Shown here one piece after another: positions 1-12,400 of a stretch of DNA of 64,000 nt. How positions within the stretch are numbered: position 1 is the stretch's first letter; each line of letters opens with the position of its first letter. The translations under genes and the position numbers were made by a program. Source of the DNA: Phytophthora colocasiae (lineage: Eukaryota > Oomycota > Peronosporomycetes > Peronosporales > Peronosporaceae). The notes below the pieces were generated by a model. It was not told where the DNA came from, ran no database searches, and saw only the letters and a program-made list of their open reading frames with translations. Location: positions 1,302,001 to 1,366,000 of the forward strand of contig JAGKQI010000100.1 of the NCBI GenBank assembly GCA_018806915.1. Direction: 5' to 3'.

Positions 1-3000
1 AGTCATCGCACTACTGCACCACACGTCCTCGGTAGTACCCGGTTGGCAGTAGTATGGCGTTGGAGTCTCCGTTCCGTAGTCAAACTTGTCAGTTGTTAAC
101 AGTAGGTTCGGGTCATTCTTGGTGAAGGAAGTACCTTGCAGCAATCCCAAGCCAACCAGCAGCAAAATTACTGGTAGTGCCAAGCTGTAAAAGATCATCT
201 TCTTGTCGCGCTTGGCGTACCGGAATCTCTTGAGGATGAGAGCCCACAAATGCGTCATGAAGAAAGAACCAGCTTGTTCAGGGATTCCAGCGTCGCTTAC
301 TCTGGGGCTCGATGCTGGAGTTTCAGAGCGAGCACGGTTCCCTAAAGTGTGCTGATTTCCATGGTCATCAGCTTCTGCCACCTTAATGAAAACCTCTTCA
401 AGGGTAGTCACTGAAACTCCGTACGAAAGCAGTCCCAGCTTCTGTAAATTGTCGTCCATGTCTGCAAACATCGACGCGAACTTGGACGAGCTGGCGAGTG
501 GCAATTGGAACGCAATTTCACTGCCAACGTTGCTTAAAAGTTGAGCTGTGGGCACTCGATCCTTCACAAAAGTGACCACATCGCTGTCCTTACATGTGGC
601 GTCATCCTTCACGAGGGTCAAGTTGTAGCCTGCACCGAAGCGGTTCTTTAAGAACAAAGATGATCCGCAGCAACGCAGCTCTCCTTCTGCCATGATAGCA
701 ATTCGGTCGCCCAATATGTCCGCTTCGTCCATAAAGTGGGTAGTTAACACCATCACGCGGTCGTTGCGGTTGTTCAATAGGATCTCCCACGTACTACGAC
801 GACTGTACGGGTCCATTCCCGACGTAGGTTCGTCCAGGAACACCAGTGAGCTATCACCCAGCAGAGACACAGCAACAGACAGCTTCCTCTTCATTCCTCC
901 TGATAATTCAGTAGACTTAACATGGCGTTTCTCCGTTAAGCCAACTTCTCGGATCTGCCGAGTGATAACTTCATCCAATTCAGCTTTCGTGTAGCCTTTA
1001 ATACGACCAAAGAAGAGTAAATGCTCTTCCACAGTCAGTTCTTCAAACAACACATCATGCTGGAAACAGAGACCCAACGACTCGCGGATCTCATCCATAT
1101 CCTCCGTAATGGACATACCTCGGAATGTCGCGTCTCCACTGGAAGGGGCAATCATTCCTGTAAGCATCGAGATCAATGTGGTCTTTCCAGCTCCATTATG
1201 ACCGAGAAGACACGTGATCTGGTTCTTGTACATGTTCAAATTCAGTCCTTGCACCGCCACTTTTTCCCCTCCAGGCACGGGGAAAACCTTACGGAGCCTT
1301 TGCACAGCGAGAACTTCCCCCTGACGCTCTTGTTCTCGAAGTTCCGTGTTCACAGGCTCAAAATTGTGGTTCACATCAACAGAAACACTGTCTAGTAGAG
1401 CTTCTCCTGGGTGACTGGAGTCCAGGTTCGCCTTCAACTCACGAGCTTTACGACGGTTTCTCCAGTAGGAAGGAGAGACCGGGAAGTACCATTTCAACGT
1501 CGTACCATGCTCCTTAGGGATAACCTTCTCGAAATATAACCCCAACAAAGTGTACAAAACAGTGTCAATAGCGAACATCACCAACGACCGACTGAATCGG
1601 AAGTTATCACTTAACACACTGGCATTTGAGAAATTCACACCCGTTCCGGTAGCTTCGAGATTCGACAGAACCGTCACACCGAGAGATAGTGCGACTGGAG
1701 AGAGGATACATCCCGCAGTCTTCTGGTTTTCAGCAGTTTCCGTCGTAAAAGCGGCTGAAACAAAGTACATAAGGAAGAAAAGCACCATTCCAACGAAAGC
1801 TCCAACCCGTGCCTTGCTGAAGATCGTACTGATCATAAATCCATACGCCAATACACTCAGACTGAAGAGGAAGAAGAAGAGGAAAATCAACACCACAGAA
1901 CTGTTCGAGAAGAGTCCTGCCATCCCCATAAGCGCCTGTAGAATCGAACCGAAGAACAGGATCAAGACGTACGTCATGTACCAGGATACAACGATAGCCT
2001 TCTCCTTGACACCAAGAATCTTCATGTACTCACGTAGTCGCAACTCCTTTTCCTGGATCAGAACTACGAGAATTCGAGAAATGGAGTACAAATACGACAA
2101 GATGAAGACGATCGCAAAGACATCGGACACTTGATCGTAGAATGGAGAACTGATATACGCTTCAATGGGGAACGGAGCTACAGATGCTCCGAGATACGGC
2201 TGTGGAGCTTGACGCAGTGGTTTTAACAGTGCTTCGATCGTTTCGTTGGGGAAAAAGGATTTTAAACTGGACAATGTAGCGTCCGCACCAGCGATATTCT
2301 GCACCGCAGTTTCAATAATAACATCATTATCCAAAGAAGAAAGTAGTGCGTCGTCCATTTCCGTCGACGATTTTGCAGTAGTTTCTGGACGTTGACATTC
2401 TCCCGTGGTAGTTTTGGTAGAAGCATCCCACTGCGGCATACACGCTACGAATCTCGTAACTAAAGTCTGCAGCGTCATGAAGCCTGTGATAGTGTATCTC
2501 GTGTAATAATCCATATTAATGGACTTCTGGAAGGGTGATATCTGTGGTGGATCTCCTCCTGTCCTCGGAACCAATCCAATCGCTCCTCTGCGTCCAAGGG
2601 TAGAATTTAATCTCACAGTATACTCGATATCTTGGAAACTACCGATATTTTCATCATTTGGATAGGAATCAAACACGATTCCTCCGTAAATATGAGGGTT
2701 CTCCACACTCGAGGCGTAGTCATTTCCACTGACGTAATCTTCCAGAGCTTCTTCAGTATCGAAGAACTTGACACTCTCCATTAAGGACGGAAATACAGCA
2801 GACGTCGACGTATTTCGTAGGTTAATTCGTGGGTACCATAATTCCATCGTTTGCATAAAGTAGTCTCTCGTGAAGGTATTATCCGGGGCGATGGCGATTT
2901 TGTAGGGCGCTACTTTGCCCCTACATGACGTAGGTACAGCGTATTCAGAGGTAGAATCGATATCCACTAACCCTCGTGCTGTCACTCCGGTAGTACAATT

Positions 3001-3465
3001 TGCCAGGTCAGAGGCAGATAATTCGTCCATTTTCATCCCTTCGGAGATGGACAAACTACCCATATATAACAGAATCCCCCATAGCGACGTTTCGTGCATA
3101 GTAAACTTAGGTAGAACGGCCGAAATACCGGATAAGGTAGTACCGGACGTTTGGAAAAGGTTGTAGGACGTACCTAACGTGTCGTCGCTGGTGACGCTGT
3201 TGTCGTCACTCCATCCAGTCGGTACATCGACGTCATCAACTAAAGTCTTGAGCATTCCCATAATGAGGATGAAGATGCAAGGTAGAGCGATCTCCATGAA
3301 GGTGGCGACAGGATGGCGGCGCTTTAGCGTCCAGTTCTTCCAAAGTAGAGTGCGGATATACAGCCACGTAGTACGGCGTTCAGCTAAAGGCGGTGGTGTG
3401 GAGGGTGACGCCATCTCCTTGCCGCCCAGCATTGCAGTCTGGGACGACGACCGCGTCTTGTCCAT
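1..3465 (-). CDS. ABCA-type ABC transporter, N-terminal part (runs off window)
   Basis: A single open frame of 1155 codons without introns runs from an ATG at 3465 off the left edge. After a short cytosolic N-terminus comes one hydrophobic helix, a large extracytosolic loop, a membrane block of several helices, then a complete nucleotide-binding domain: Walker A GHNGAGKTTL near 1205-1177, signature LSGGM near 910, Walker B LVFLDEP near 840, and the ABCA H-loop TTHFMDEAD. A second membrane segment (KKMIFYSLALPVILLL) begins before the edge, so the second half of a full-size ABCA protein is outside the window. ABCA family members move lipids or other hydrophobic substrates across membranes; the substrate here cannot be told. 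The start is the first ATG of the open frame and precedes a typical ABCA N-terminus. A retroelement ends only 157 bp upstream. Confidence 0.93.
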   Translation of the reverse strand, partial: MDKTRSSSQTAMLGGKEMASPSTPPPLAERRTTWLYIRTLLWKNWTLKRRHPVATFMEIALPCIFILIMGMLKTLVDDVDVPTGWSDDNSVTSDDTLGTSYNLFQTSGTTLSGISAVLPKFTMHETSLWGILLYMGSLSISEGMKMDELSASDLANCTTGVTARGLVDIDSTSEYAVPTSCRGKVAPYKIAIAPDNTFTRDYFMQTMELWYPRINLRNTSTSAVFPSLMESVKFFDTEEALEDYVSGNDYASSVENPHIYGGIVFDSYPNDENIGSFQDIEYTVRLNSTLGRRGAIGLVPRTGGDPPQISPFQKSINMDYYTRYTITGFMTLQTLVTRFVACMPQWDASTKTTTGECQRPETTAKSSTEMDDALLSSLDNDVIIETAVQNIAGADATLSSLKSFFPNETIEALLKPLRQAPQPYLGASVAPFPIEAYISSPFYDQVSDVFAIVFILSYLYSISRILVVLIQEKELRLREYMKILGVKEKAIVVSWYMTYVLILFFGSILQALMGMAGLFSNSSVVLIFLFFFLFSLSVLAYGFMISTIFSKARVGAFVGMVLFFLMYFVSAAFTTETAENQKTAGCILSPVALSLGVTVLSNLEATGTGVNFSNASVLSDNFRFSRSLVMFAIDTVLYTLLGLYFEKVIPKEHGTTLKWYFPVSPSYWRNRRKARELKANLDSSHPGEALLDSVSVDVNHNFEPVNTELREQERQGEVLAVQRLRKVFPVPGGEKVAVQGLNLNMYKNQITCLLGHNGAGKTTLISMLTGMIAPSSGDATFRGMSITEDMDEIRESLGLCFQHDVLFEELTVEEHLLFFGRIKGYTKAELDEVITRQIREVGLTEKRHVKSTELSGGMKRKLSVAVSLLGDSSLVFLDEPTSGMDPYSRRSTWEILLNNRNDRVMVLTTHFMDEADILGDRIAIMAEGELRCCGSSLFLKNRFGAGYNLTLVKDDATCKDSDVVTFVKDRVPTAQLLSNVGSEIAFQLPLASSSKFASMFADMDDNLQKLGLLSYGVSVTTLEEVFIKVAEADDHGNQHTLGNRARSETPASSPRVSDAGIPEQAGSFFMTHLWALILKRFRYAKRDKKMIFYSLALPVILLLVGLGLLQGTSFTKNDPNLLLTTDKFDYGTETPTPYYCQPGTTEDVWCSSAMT

Positions 3466-3622
3466 CGCGAACGGGTACAGTGTAGTGCGTTCTACCTGGC
3501 GAAATAAATTGTGGGGACAGTTTTTTTGACAGTTGGTACATTTTGTCATAACAGATAGTATACATGTATCCATATGAATGTGGGATATAGAACCCTATGG
3601 AGGACTGACGTTCGATTGCCTT
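3466..3622 (-). promoter_or_regulatory. Compressed 5' region between ABCA start and retroelement end
   Basis: Only 157 bp separate the ABCA start codon from the integrase stop codon of the retroelement. The stretch is AT-richer than its neighbours and has no ORF worth calling. I see no LTR end, polypurine tract or target duplication in it, so the 3' end of the retroelement seems to be missing and the ABCA promoter may have been shortened or replaced. Confidence 0.4.
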
Positions 3623-5548
3623 CTACTGGCGACAGGGCGACGACATCACAGTTGGTCTTCTGGGAAACAAAGCTCTCGGTTTTAGGCGACTCACGTGAAC
3701 CCAAGGGTTCACCCGATACCCGGTGTCCTCGACCTTCAGTTTCACACGAAAATCATCCAACATCTCTTCAATCCGGAAAGGACCATGCCACATGTGTGCG
3801 AGTTTCCGACTCAACCCTGTTTGTACCTTGGGGATGTATAACCACACGGCATCACCGACGGCAAATCCGGACTTCAGACGTTCCGACAACTCCTTCCACT
3901 TCCGGGTCTGTTCTTCAGAACGCTCTCGCTTGGTCTTCTTCTGAAGTTCTTCAGCACAGGCTTGAGCGTAGCTGTAATCTCGTTGCATCTTCCGACGCCA
4001 CTCATAAGCAGTGCGCTCTTGTACACCAGAAGGCTTTGGGCCAAGCATCGCGGACACCGTCCCATGAGCATCCCATCCGTGCACCAGAAAAAACGGTGTT
4101 TCCAGACGGGTCGCATCAAAGGAAGTGTTCAATGCGAACATCAGGCGTTCGGCGTGATCGTCCCAATCACTCTGATCAGCTTCGGCGATGTAGGCCTTGA
4201 TGGCGCGCACGACCGTCTGAACAGACCGTTCTTGTTGGCCGTTCGCCTGGGGACGGTACGCCAGAGTCGCTCGCTGTCTGCTTCCAAGCAAGTCCCGGAA
4301 ACACCTGAACACTTCACTCATGAAACGAGGGTCCTGATCGTGGCGTATCAGAGAACTAGCTCCGAAGTTCCGGAAGACACGCTCCTCGTAGGCCTCAGCG
4401 ACATCTTGAGCCGTAGTTATACTCATAGGCTTGCACATCACATACCCTGAGAACATGTCTTGGAACAACAACAGGAACGTGTTGCCTCTGGCGGACTTTG
4501 GCATGTGCGTCACGAAATCCATGGACACCACTTCAAAAGGTCGACTGGGCTCAATGTTGCCGGGCGACGGTCCAGGATTGGGGGAACGCCCCCTGCCGCT
4601 AGCACAGTCCATACACTCCTTGACGAACCTTTCCACATTAGCGTACATACCAATCCAGTAGAACTCGGAGCTCAGCTTCTCGAACGTACGTTTGATTCCC
4701 TGGTGAGCACCCTGATAATCCCCATGAGCATAGTGCAGCATATCGGCATGCAAGTCTCTGGGAACCACAAGTCTGAGCTCGTCAACCATGTCTCTCGGAC
4801 GTTCCCTGGTAGCACGGCTGAGGCGGTACAAAACGTCTCTGGAATCCAAGATGAAATCATCGGCAATGCTGGCAAGCTTCCTTACTCGGGGTCGCGGTAA
4901 ATCTCCCACGTCACCCTTAAGGAACTTGATGAGTTCTGCCAGATGAACATCTTGAGCCTGGTGAACCTTGATTCGTCGCCAGCGTTCTTCCTGAAACTCC
5001 AATGGGCCCATGGGTTCACGAGCTATTACATCGTCTGGTAGGTTTACTTCTTCCTGATTGCGTGCACGAGTGATGGCAGCAAGCACCTTGGCAGCATGAG
5101 GCAGGGGTGCAGACTCTGGCCCTGGGTCATCCATCTCCGGTGTACAATTGTGTTCACCAGAGGTCTGGTGAACATAGTCCGGAGCTTCAGAAGACATCCC
5201 TTCAGGAGGCTTCATCAACTTCTCTGGGATCTTGGACACCAGTTTCAGATGAGTCAGTTCGTCAGGGTCCTGGACTTGCCAGGACTCACCAAGGACGAGG
5301 GTCTTGGACGTCAAATAATCAGCTGCTTGGTTGAACTCACGCTTCGCGTGCACTAGCTTCAGAGACTGGAATTTGATCTTCAGAGACTCGAACTCGGCTA
5401 ACTTTCTCTGCAGGTTCGGCTGATTGCAATTGATCAGACCTTGAGCTTGCTGGATAGCGATACGGGAGTCCCCGACAACCACCAAGTCTCGAATACCACG
5501 TTCCAAAGCTAACTTCAATCCATTGATCAGACCAGTATTCTGAGTCAT
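3623..5548 (-). pseudogene. Second RNase H end and integrase of the gypsy element
   Basis: The frame opens inside the extra RNase H (VVGDSRIAIQQAQG, then LVHAKREFNQAADYL), the pattern of cellular/plant-like RNase H with the motif DSR and a late AD. Integrase follows: the HHCC zinc domain (HYAHGDYQGAH, CMDCA near 4600), catalytic D in VSMDFV, D in RHDQDPRF and E in GQQERSVQ, then the GPY/F-type end (WHGPFRI near 3775). No chromodomain is visible. The stop is at 3623. Integrase would insert the cDNA copy. This is the best preserved part of the element, 641 codons with no internal stop. Confidence 0.88.
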
Positions 5549-7834
5549 TCACAGTGACGTCTTTCAGAGCGAACCCTTGAGCTTCCAGGATATTCCACCC
5601 CGGGAGCTCCCAGAGCACACATCCGCAGCTTCCCAAGCGAGTGGACGTTTTGGCAGCCCCATCGAAACTCAGGACACAACCTCGGTAGTCAGCCTCTAGC
5701 ATCTCCACGCTAATGGGCGCTGGAGGTTTGACTCGCCCCTTGACGGGGATGAGGTTTTCGGAGACCTCATCGAGGTGTTTACGGGGCGTGATGCCCGCTC
5801 CAAGAATAGCTGGGACTTCATCTCGTTGGATCCTGCGAATCTCCAAGTTCCAATGTGACAACTTCAATCCCCACTTCACGTTCCGACCATCAGCCGAATT
5901 GGATGTCAGGAGCCACTTCAAAACCGAATGTCTGGTGTACACCGTGATCACGGGACTCGTGTTTACCAGAGCCCGAAAGTTCTCCAAAACCCTGAGGATC
6001 GCTATGACTTCTTTCTCTGCGATGTGATACCGGAGTTCTGCCTCATTCAGTACACGTCCAGTGAACCGTACGGGGTGTATCACTCCATCATACTCCTGTC
6101 CCAAGACGGCTGAAGCAGCCCACGGGTTCGCATGAGGTATAATAACGAAAGGTCTGGTGCGATCTGGGTGTCTGAGGAGCGGTGTCGAGACAATCTTGCG
6201 CTTCAGGATCTCAAAGGCTTCCTTCGCTCGAGCCAAATCTCGACCGGCGCGAATCTGTTCATCGGACAACTCGTAGAGCACAGCAGCGATCACCGGTAAG
6301 TCTTCGATAAACTTGTTGTAGTAATTCAGACTTCCCATGAAACTCTGTACTCCCTTGAGTGTCGACGGAAACGGCAATTCTTCCACTCCCTTGACGATCT
6401 TCGGCGTGGCTCTCAGTCCTTCAGCACCGATCTCATGCGACAGATAAGGAATCGTCAGCTTCCCAAACTCGCTCTTGGGCAGGCTCACTGAAATATTCCA
6501 GTATCTGAGTCTGAAAAGCAAGGCGTTCAGATCTTCACAAAGTTGATCCCAGGTGGGCGCCCCATGAGCAATGTCGTCAATGTAGGAACTTCGACCTAGT
6601 ACCGGTCCCATGAAGGACGGGACAGGGATGTTCCTCTGAAAAACTGTCATTTGGTCAGTGAGCACCGGAAACTCTGGCAAGTGTTCATCAGAGTTCTGAA
6701 GTTGTTCACCAGACATCAGACCATGTTCGTCAGAGTTCTGGGGCTCTAACATCAGGAATTCCAACACATCGGGGTCAACGTCGGCCTCTTCTTCAGGTGA
6801 CAATCGCACGAACCCCCACAGGCAGTTATCCAGCATAGCCGGGTACACTAGAGGGGCTTTCTTCAGACCGAAGGTCATTCTTACCCACTGGAAGTGTCCA
6901 AATGGGCAAATGAAGGCTGAGATCAGCCTTGCACGCTCCGTCATTCGGATAGCCCAGAAACCACTCGCCATATCCAGACTCATAAACCACAGTGCTGCCT
7001 CAAATCCAATCAACAGATCATCTATCAGGGGCAACGGGTAACGCGACAACTGGATAAAACCATTCACCACTCGATAGTCAATGCACATGCGTATATCCAC
7101 ACCATTTTTCTTGAGGACAATCACTATTGGTGATGCCCAAGGCGAAGTCGAGTACTCGATGAGTCCGGTCTCCAGGAGCTTCTTCAGCAGTTCGTACACC
7201 TTGATCATCAGGTGAGGGGCAACGGACCTCGGACGTTGGGCAACAGGTTTAGCGTCTCCCACGTCCAAGTCACAGGCCACGCCCCTTGCCGGAGCAGGTG
7301 CGGCATTGCCGTCTCCCAGAAAGATTTTCCGATGAACTTCAGGATGTCCCTGAGTTTCTTCTCCATCTCCGGCGTCGTTTTCCCGGGTACTCCGACATCA
7401 GCCTTGTCGATGTCGCATTCAGGGGTCAAGTCTTCCAATTCAGGTAGCATAACTAGTTGGTCACGTAATTGAGAGAGTAGCTCTGTTCCTTCCCGTATAT
7501 AGACACCGGGTTCCAGATCCAGTTCTTCATTCGTGACTCGCATGCACCGCTCGTACTCGGCTCGGAGCTTTTCCACAGGGGTGCCTGGCATACTCTGGAT
7601 TGAGATGTCCCATGAACAGTCTGTCGGATCCTCATCTCCCATGGACAGTTCATCAGAAACACTCAGGGTGACTTCATCCTCTACAATGTTACTTGAAATT
7701 CCAGACGTGGTCTCAGAGTGTTTCCGAGTCACTCTCTCTGACAGCACCCCCAAATCTCCGGTGTCCACAGCGGTATCTCGGGTCTCCTCTTCTCCGGCAC
7801 CCACCCGGTCATCTGTCTGCGTAGCCACATCCAA
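5540..7834 (-). pseudogene. Reverse transcriptase and RNase H of the gypsy element
   Basis: Two overlapping frames (7834-7208 and 7280-5337) make up this part, so a frameshift lies near 7240. RT motifs are clear: WASPIVIVLKKNG, MCIDYRVVN, the catalytic LDMASGFW, FGLKKAP, and the YIDD box near 6575. Between the fingers/palm and YIDD there is an insertion of about 80 residues rich in SDEH repeats, which partly encodes the dispersed repeat described under findings. The gypsy-type RNase H follows (PLLRHPDRTRPFVI, then HYIAEKEVIAILRVL). Near 5690 a second RNase H fold begins (LSFDGAAKT), crossing a frameshift at about 5540. Confidence 0.85.
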
Positions 7835-9425
7835 AGCGAAACGAACTCGTTTTGTTCGTGGGACCGAAGTAGCCTTGGGCGCTGTAAGATCTTAGTTGGC
7901 CACGGGTATACCGGGTGATCCACACACGGAGGTTGAGGTATCAAATCCTCCAAGTCAGCTTCGGCCTTCAGACGTCTCTTCGTTTCTGGTGACGGAGTGT
8001 TCTCCAGAATCAAAACTTCCCAGTCACGGTAGGCTGCAGAGCCTGGCCGTACGAAGCGACCATGTCGTGGGAAAAATCCATACTCCACAATCCTTGCAAC
8101 ATCAGAAAATTCATTCACCCAAGTATTCTTGTCAGAGATGTTCACCACGCGCACCGCCACAGGCCATGACCGGGCTGCATAAATCAGTTGAGTCACCCAA
8201 CGGTCTCCACGTTCCACCCACACGACTTCTCGTTGTGGGTTCGTCGGACCATAATCAATGCGAACAACAAATTCTTCACCAGGTCTCAGAAGTACAGCTT
8301 CACTTGGTCTGATGGACCTGTTCCTGCCGATATGATCACCAGGCTCCCAACTGCACATCATCACCACGACTTCATCTGGCATAGATACCAGTCCCTCACG
8401 GACGCTGATCCTCAGACCAGCAGCGAACATGAATCCCATTCCCAATAGCACGTTTATACCTTCGCCGATATTCGCGACCCAGACATCAACAATGTAAACC
8501 ACTCTCGGTCCGAGAGTCAGCTTGATCTCAGCACTGGCGCCAATGTACGTCGGAACTCCTCCCATCCCGGACACCCTAGTTTGTTTGTGTGACTTAAGCC
8601 TGAGTCCGAGCTTACGCGCAAAGTCGTAACTCAGGATGTTAATAGTCGCACTGGTGTCCAGGAGAATCTTGGTCCGATGATCATTGACGGCGCCATGCAC
8701 CATAACCACATCACGCTTTGCAGGATCAGGGTAGTGATCCTCCCACCAGCCATAACACTCTCCGTCTTTCAGACGAAACTGGATTGTGTCGTCCGGAGGC
8801 GGTTCATTGTCCATCGGAAAGTCCGGTGAACAGTCTCTCGGAAGGTCCGATGAACTGTCTCTCAGACGCGGAATTTCTGAAGACATGGCTGATTCTTGAG
8901 CTAAAGCGGTCATACAATGTTGATTTTTGGGTTGGGTCGTTTTCAGCTCCGGTCCTACGTACACTAGAACACATAACTCTGGGGGTGTGCCTTGCCCGGC
9001 GCGTTTCGGATCCCCATCCGACGGGCTTGCTAGTTTAACTGTTTCCCAGTCAGCCTCGTCACCCAGGAGTTTCTCCAGTGGGTGATCTGGCAGGACCTTT
9101 AGTGTACCTTGGCGGGCTAATTTCTTGAGGGATTCCAGAGTCTTGATGCCTTCGCATGGTCTCCCAGAGTGCACCTTTCCGCAAACCTCACACGGCGGTA
9201 CTCGGCACATCCCGCTCGGGTGACCTTTCTCCTGACACCGATCACAGACAATGTCTCTCCAGCAGTTCTCTTCTGAATGACCCGAGCGGCGACACTTCTA
9301 GCAGAACTTGTTCCAGTAGTCAGGGTTATCGCGCCGTGTCTGCTGGAAGTCTTGGCCTGACGATCCTCGGGGAGACTGGGGCGGCGGTCGCCATCCCATG
9401 TTGTCCATGACCCGATAAACTTCGT
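7729..9425 (-). pseudogene. Zinc knuckles and aspartic protease of the gypsy element
   Basis: The frame opens near 9430 with a PQ-rich linker, then a CCHC knuckle with a TAG stop at 9300-9298 between its first two cysteines (C-stop-K-C, then CRRSGHSEENC). A second Cys/His cluster (CDRCQEKGHPSGMC) and a third (CEVCGKVHSGRPC) follow. The retropepsin-type aspartic protease core is near 8650 (LLDTSATINIL), where DTS replaces the commoner DTG; a hydrophobic flap-like stretch (VNVLLGMGF) follows. The protease would cut the polyprotein. Beyond about 7830 this frame drifts into a shadow reading and the real protein continues in another frame. Confidence 0.75.
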
Positions 9426-12400
9426 TTTGTCAGAGTCTGAGTCCAATCAGTACCACAAGGCGCCTGAGAGGCAGCTTGTACACCAGACGAAGATTGTACA
9501 CCAGACATCTCGCGATCGTATTCTGACGACGAGGTTCTGGCATCCTTCTCTTGAGTTCTGGTATCCGCATCGACATCGTCAGAGGCATCCGGGTCTGCTT
9601 CTCGGGCGACGTAAGTCTTCCCCATACGCTTTGGCTTAAACTGTCCGCGTGGGAGATTGTCTGCTCGGAAGTCCCGATGTCTGGTGGTTGTAGTATCTTG
9701 ATCAGCAGTTCGCCAGACATCTTCGTCCTGTTGCAGAGCATATTCCAAATCTGAGATACTCCTGAACTTCCGGCCTTGTAACGCGATCTTCAGACGCTCG
9801 TCCTTCAGCTTGGTGATGTACCTCAGAACGTGTTTCTCCAGGCGTCTGGAGGACATTCTGAAGTCCACCTCAGCTTTTCCGGCGGCCGAGTTCAGGCGAT
9901 AAAAGAAGTCCAACGGAGTCTCGGAATTCTTCATTTCCATCGTAAAGTATCTCTCAGAATATGATGACCGGGCCTTGCAATAGCGCCTGCGAAACTCCGA
10001 TGACAATTCTTTCCAGTCCCGGAAAACGCTCTTCGGAAGTTGGTTGAACCTATCTCGGGCGGAATCGGGAAGCTTCAGCTTAAGCTCTAGTATGCGCGTC
10101 TTGTTCGTCCATGCTCCCTGGGATGCCATGTTCACGAAGCGTTCCAAACAGTGAACACGCCCTCGCAATGTCGCTCGGGGATCAAATTCTCCGATGATAC
10201 TGGAGTTTATGAAGGGCCTCATGGTCAACAAGGTCGCTCCAGCTTGTCCATGGGACGCGGAAGTCAGGTTGACAACCTCCGGAGGATCCAGGTCATGCGA
10301 CGACGAATTACTGCAGTCCGAGCTTGAGTCGCTGGAACTTCCATCAGGATCTGGGGCATCTCGGCGTCTTCTAGACTTCCGAGAAGCGTCCTGGCCGTCT
10401 TCGGAGCGTCTTCCTCTTGATTTCCGGTTTCCATCGCGCCTGGGAGTCGCTGGGCGCCTTCCTTCGGTCTTGACCTCGGCCAGGGGGGCCGCTTGAGCTG
10501 TCTGGGTCGTCGTAGCGGCCGCGGCGGCCGCGCCATACCTTCCAGCCTTCGCGCGCTTGGTGTCGGTCGTTCTCCGTAGGGGAAGAGGCGTATGGAAGGC
10601 CTCCGTCGTTTTAATGGGTGTAACCCTACCCCTACTGGCGACTCTTTCTGATCCCCTAACCCCAGGTGTGCAATCTCCCGTATCCTGACTGTTCACCAGA
10701 GGTCCGGTTGCCGGTTTAGGGTCATGTTCACCGGAGATCCGACTTGAAGTTGCTACTTCAGGGTGGGCGACCCCTTGAACTTGGGACAATGTTGCACGAA
10801 GGTTCCTCAATTCTGCGGCCTGGAAACGCTGCATGTTCTGGGAACTTTCCCGCTCCCTGTCGCGCTCCGACTCCACGTCGTGCACCCGCTGTCGTAAGGT
10901 CTCCATTTGCGAAATCCAGTCACGTTTCAGCTCGTCTGCCCAACGCGCACGTTCGGCTTCGGCCTCGGCTTCCCGTTGTTTCCAGTGATCTGCAAACTCG
11001 GTCTCTAGACGCTGTATGTCGGAAAACTGTTCACTAGAAACTTGTTCGTCGGACACCTGTCTCTCAGACGATTTCGAATGATACTTGAGCTTAGACTCTG
11101 ACGCTTGACTCCGACGTTCTTCCAAGTCATCCACGCGTCTCTGGGCTTCCAGCCTGGCGCTCTCAGACTCAAGTAGTCGGTCGATGAGGGTCTGGATCTG
11201 CTGGCGCGTATCAAGTTCCCGTTGTTCACGTCGACGTTCACGCTCCATGGATTCCAGACGTTCTCTGGCCAGAAACTCCTTCTGCTCCTGTTCCATCCGA
11301 CGCTGCCATTCCTGTTGCTGCCGCATAGCGTTCAATTCGATCTGCGCTGGGCCTGATCTCTGGGAACTTCGTGTGTGGCTTGACGCAACGGAACTCAAGC
11401 GTCTGGAAGACATTTTCTGGCGATCCTCGCTCTTCAGACTCTGATGTCTGCTCTGGTGGCTTCTCCCACGACTCGAGACGGACGATGATGGAGCTTCTGG
11501 CGTCCGGTGAACAGAACCTTGCACAGAATCTCTGGTAGACAACTGTCTCTCGGACTTCACTTCTGGAAACTCCGGCTTCTCTTCCAACATCTCGAAATCT
11601 TCAGGCTCCGACTTCACCGGCATCAGTGTTCGTGTCACGTGGATTCCCATAGACTCTCCGGCGACCATTCCTCCGACATCAGCACCTTGGGCGATCATCG
11701 CCAGACCTCCGACAGACAACGGCATATGTGCAGACGCCCCTCGACTCATGGGCATCAGCGACGAGTCTGTGGAACTTCCACGAGAGGTCTGGAGTCCAGA
11801 CGAGTGGTCATCAGACGTACGCGAGGTCCCAATAACACTTGGCACAGGCGCATCAGTCGTCAGAGAGCTACCTCGATCTTCAGACATTGGCACACCAGAC
11901 TCCAAACGAGTGCTATCAGAGTGACTCTCGTATACCGGCAGCGAACTCAGCGACGGCGTCGACAGTGCAGATGGTGTCGACGAGACTTGCGGGCGCGGCG
12001 GACCATGCTGCATGCGCTTGGACTGCGGCGGTTCTCCACTGCTGGATCCGTCGGAACTATGTGTGACTCTGAGTCCGGTCACCCGGAGTCTCATGATCAA
12101 CTGTCGTCCCTGTAGGTCAGCCTTCTCATCGCGTAATATACCATCAGCTTCGCCTTGACGTGCTTCGTTACCTGCCTTTGTGTCTTCTGGGAGTCGATTA
12201 ACTTGTGACCTGGCGGTCACAGTGGCCCACTCAACCAGTTCTTCAGCAAGTCGGCTCTGAAGCTCCGTCGCCACACTGCGCACTTAAGGTTCGAAGATAG
12301 CAGACGCTTGGGTCTGAGACCACCTCGGTAGCAAGTTCTGGAACGCAAATCCTGCTTCATACAGCATCGTCGGAAGGACAGCGACGCATTCAGGTGCCGT

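Noticed and set aside
5096..5356. Plus-strand ORFs over the integrase and RT region
   Set aside because: Shadow frames of the minus-strand pol gene.
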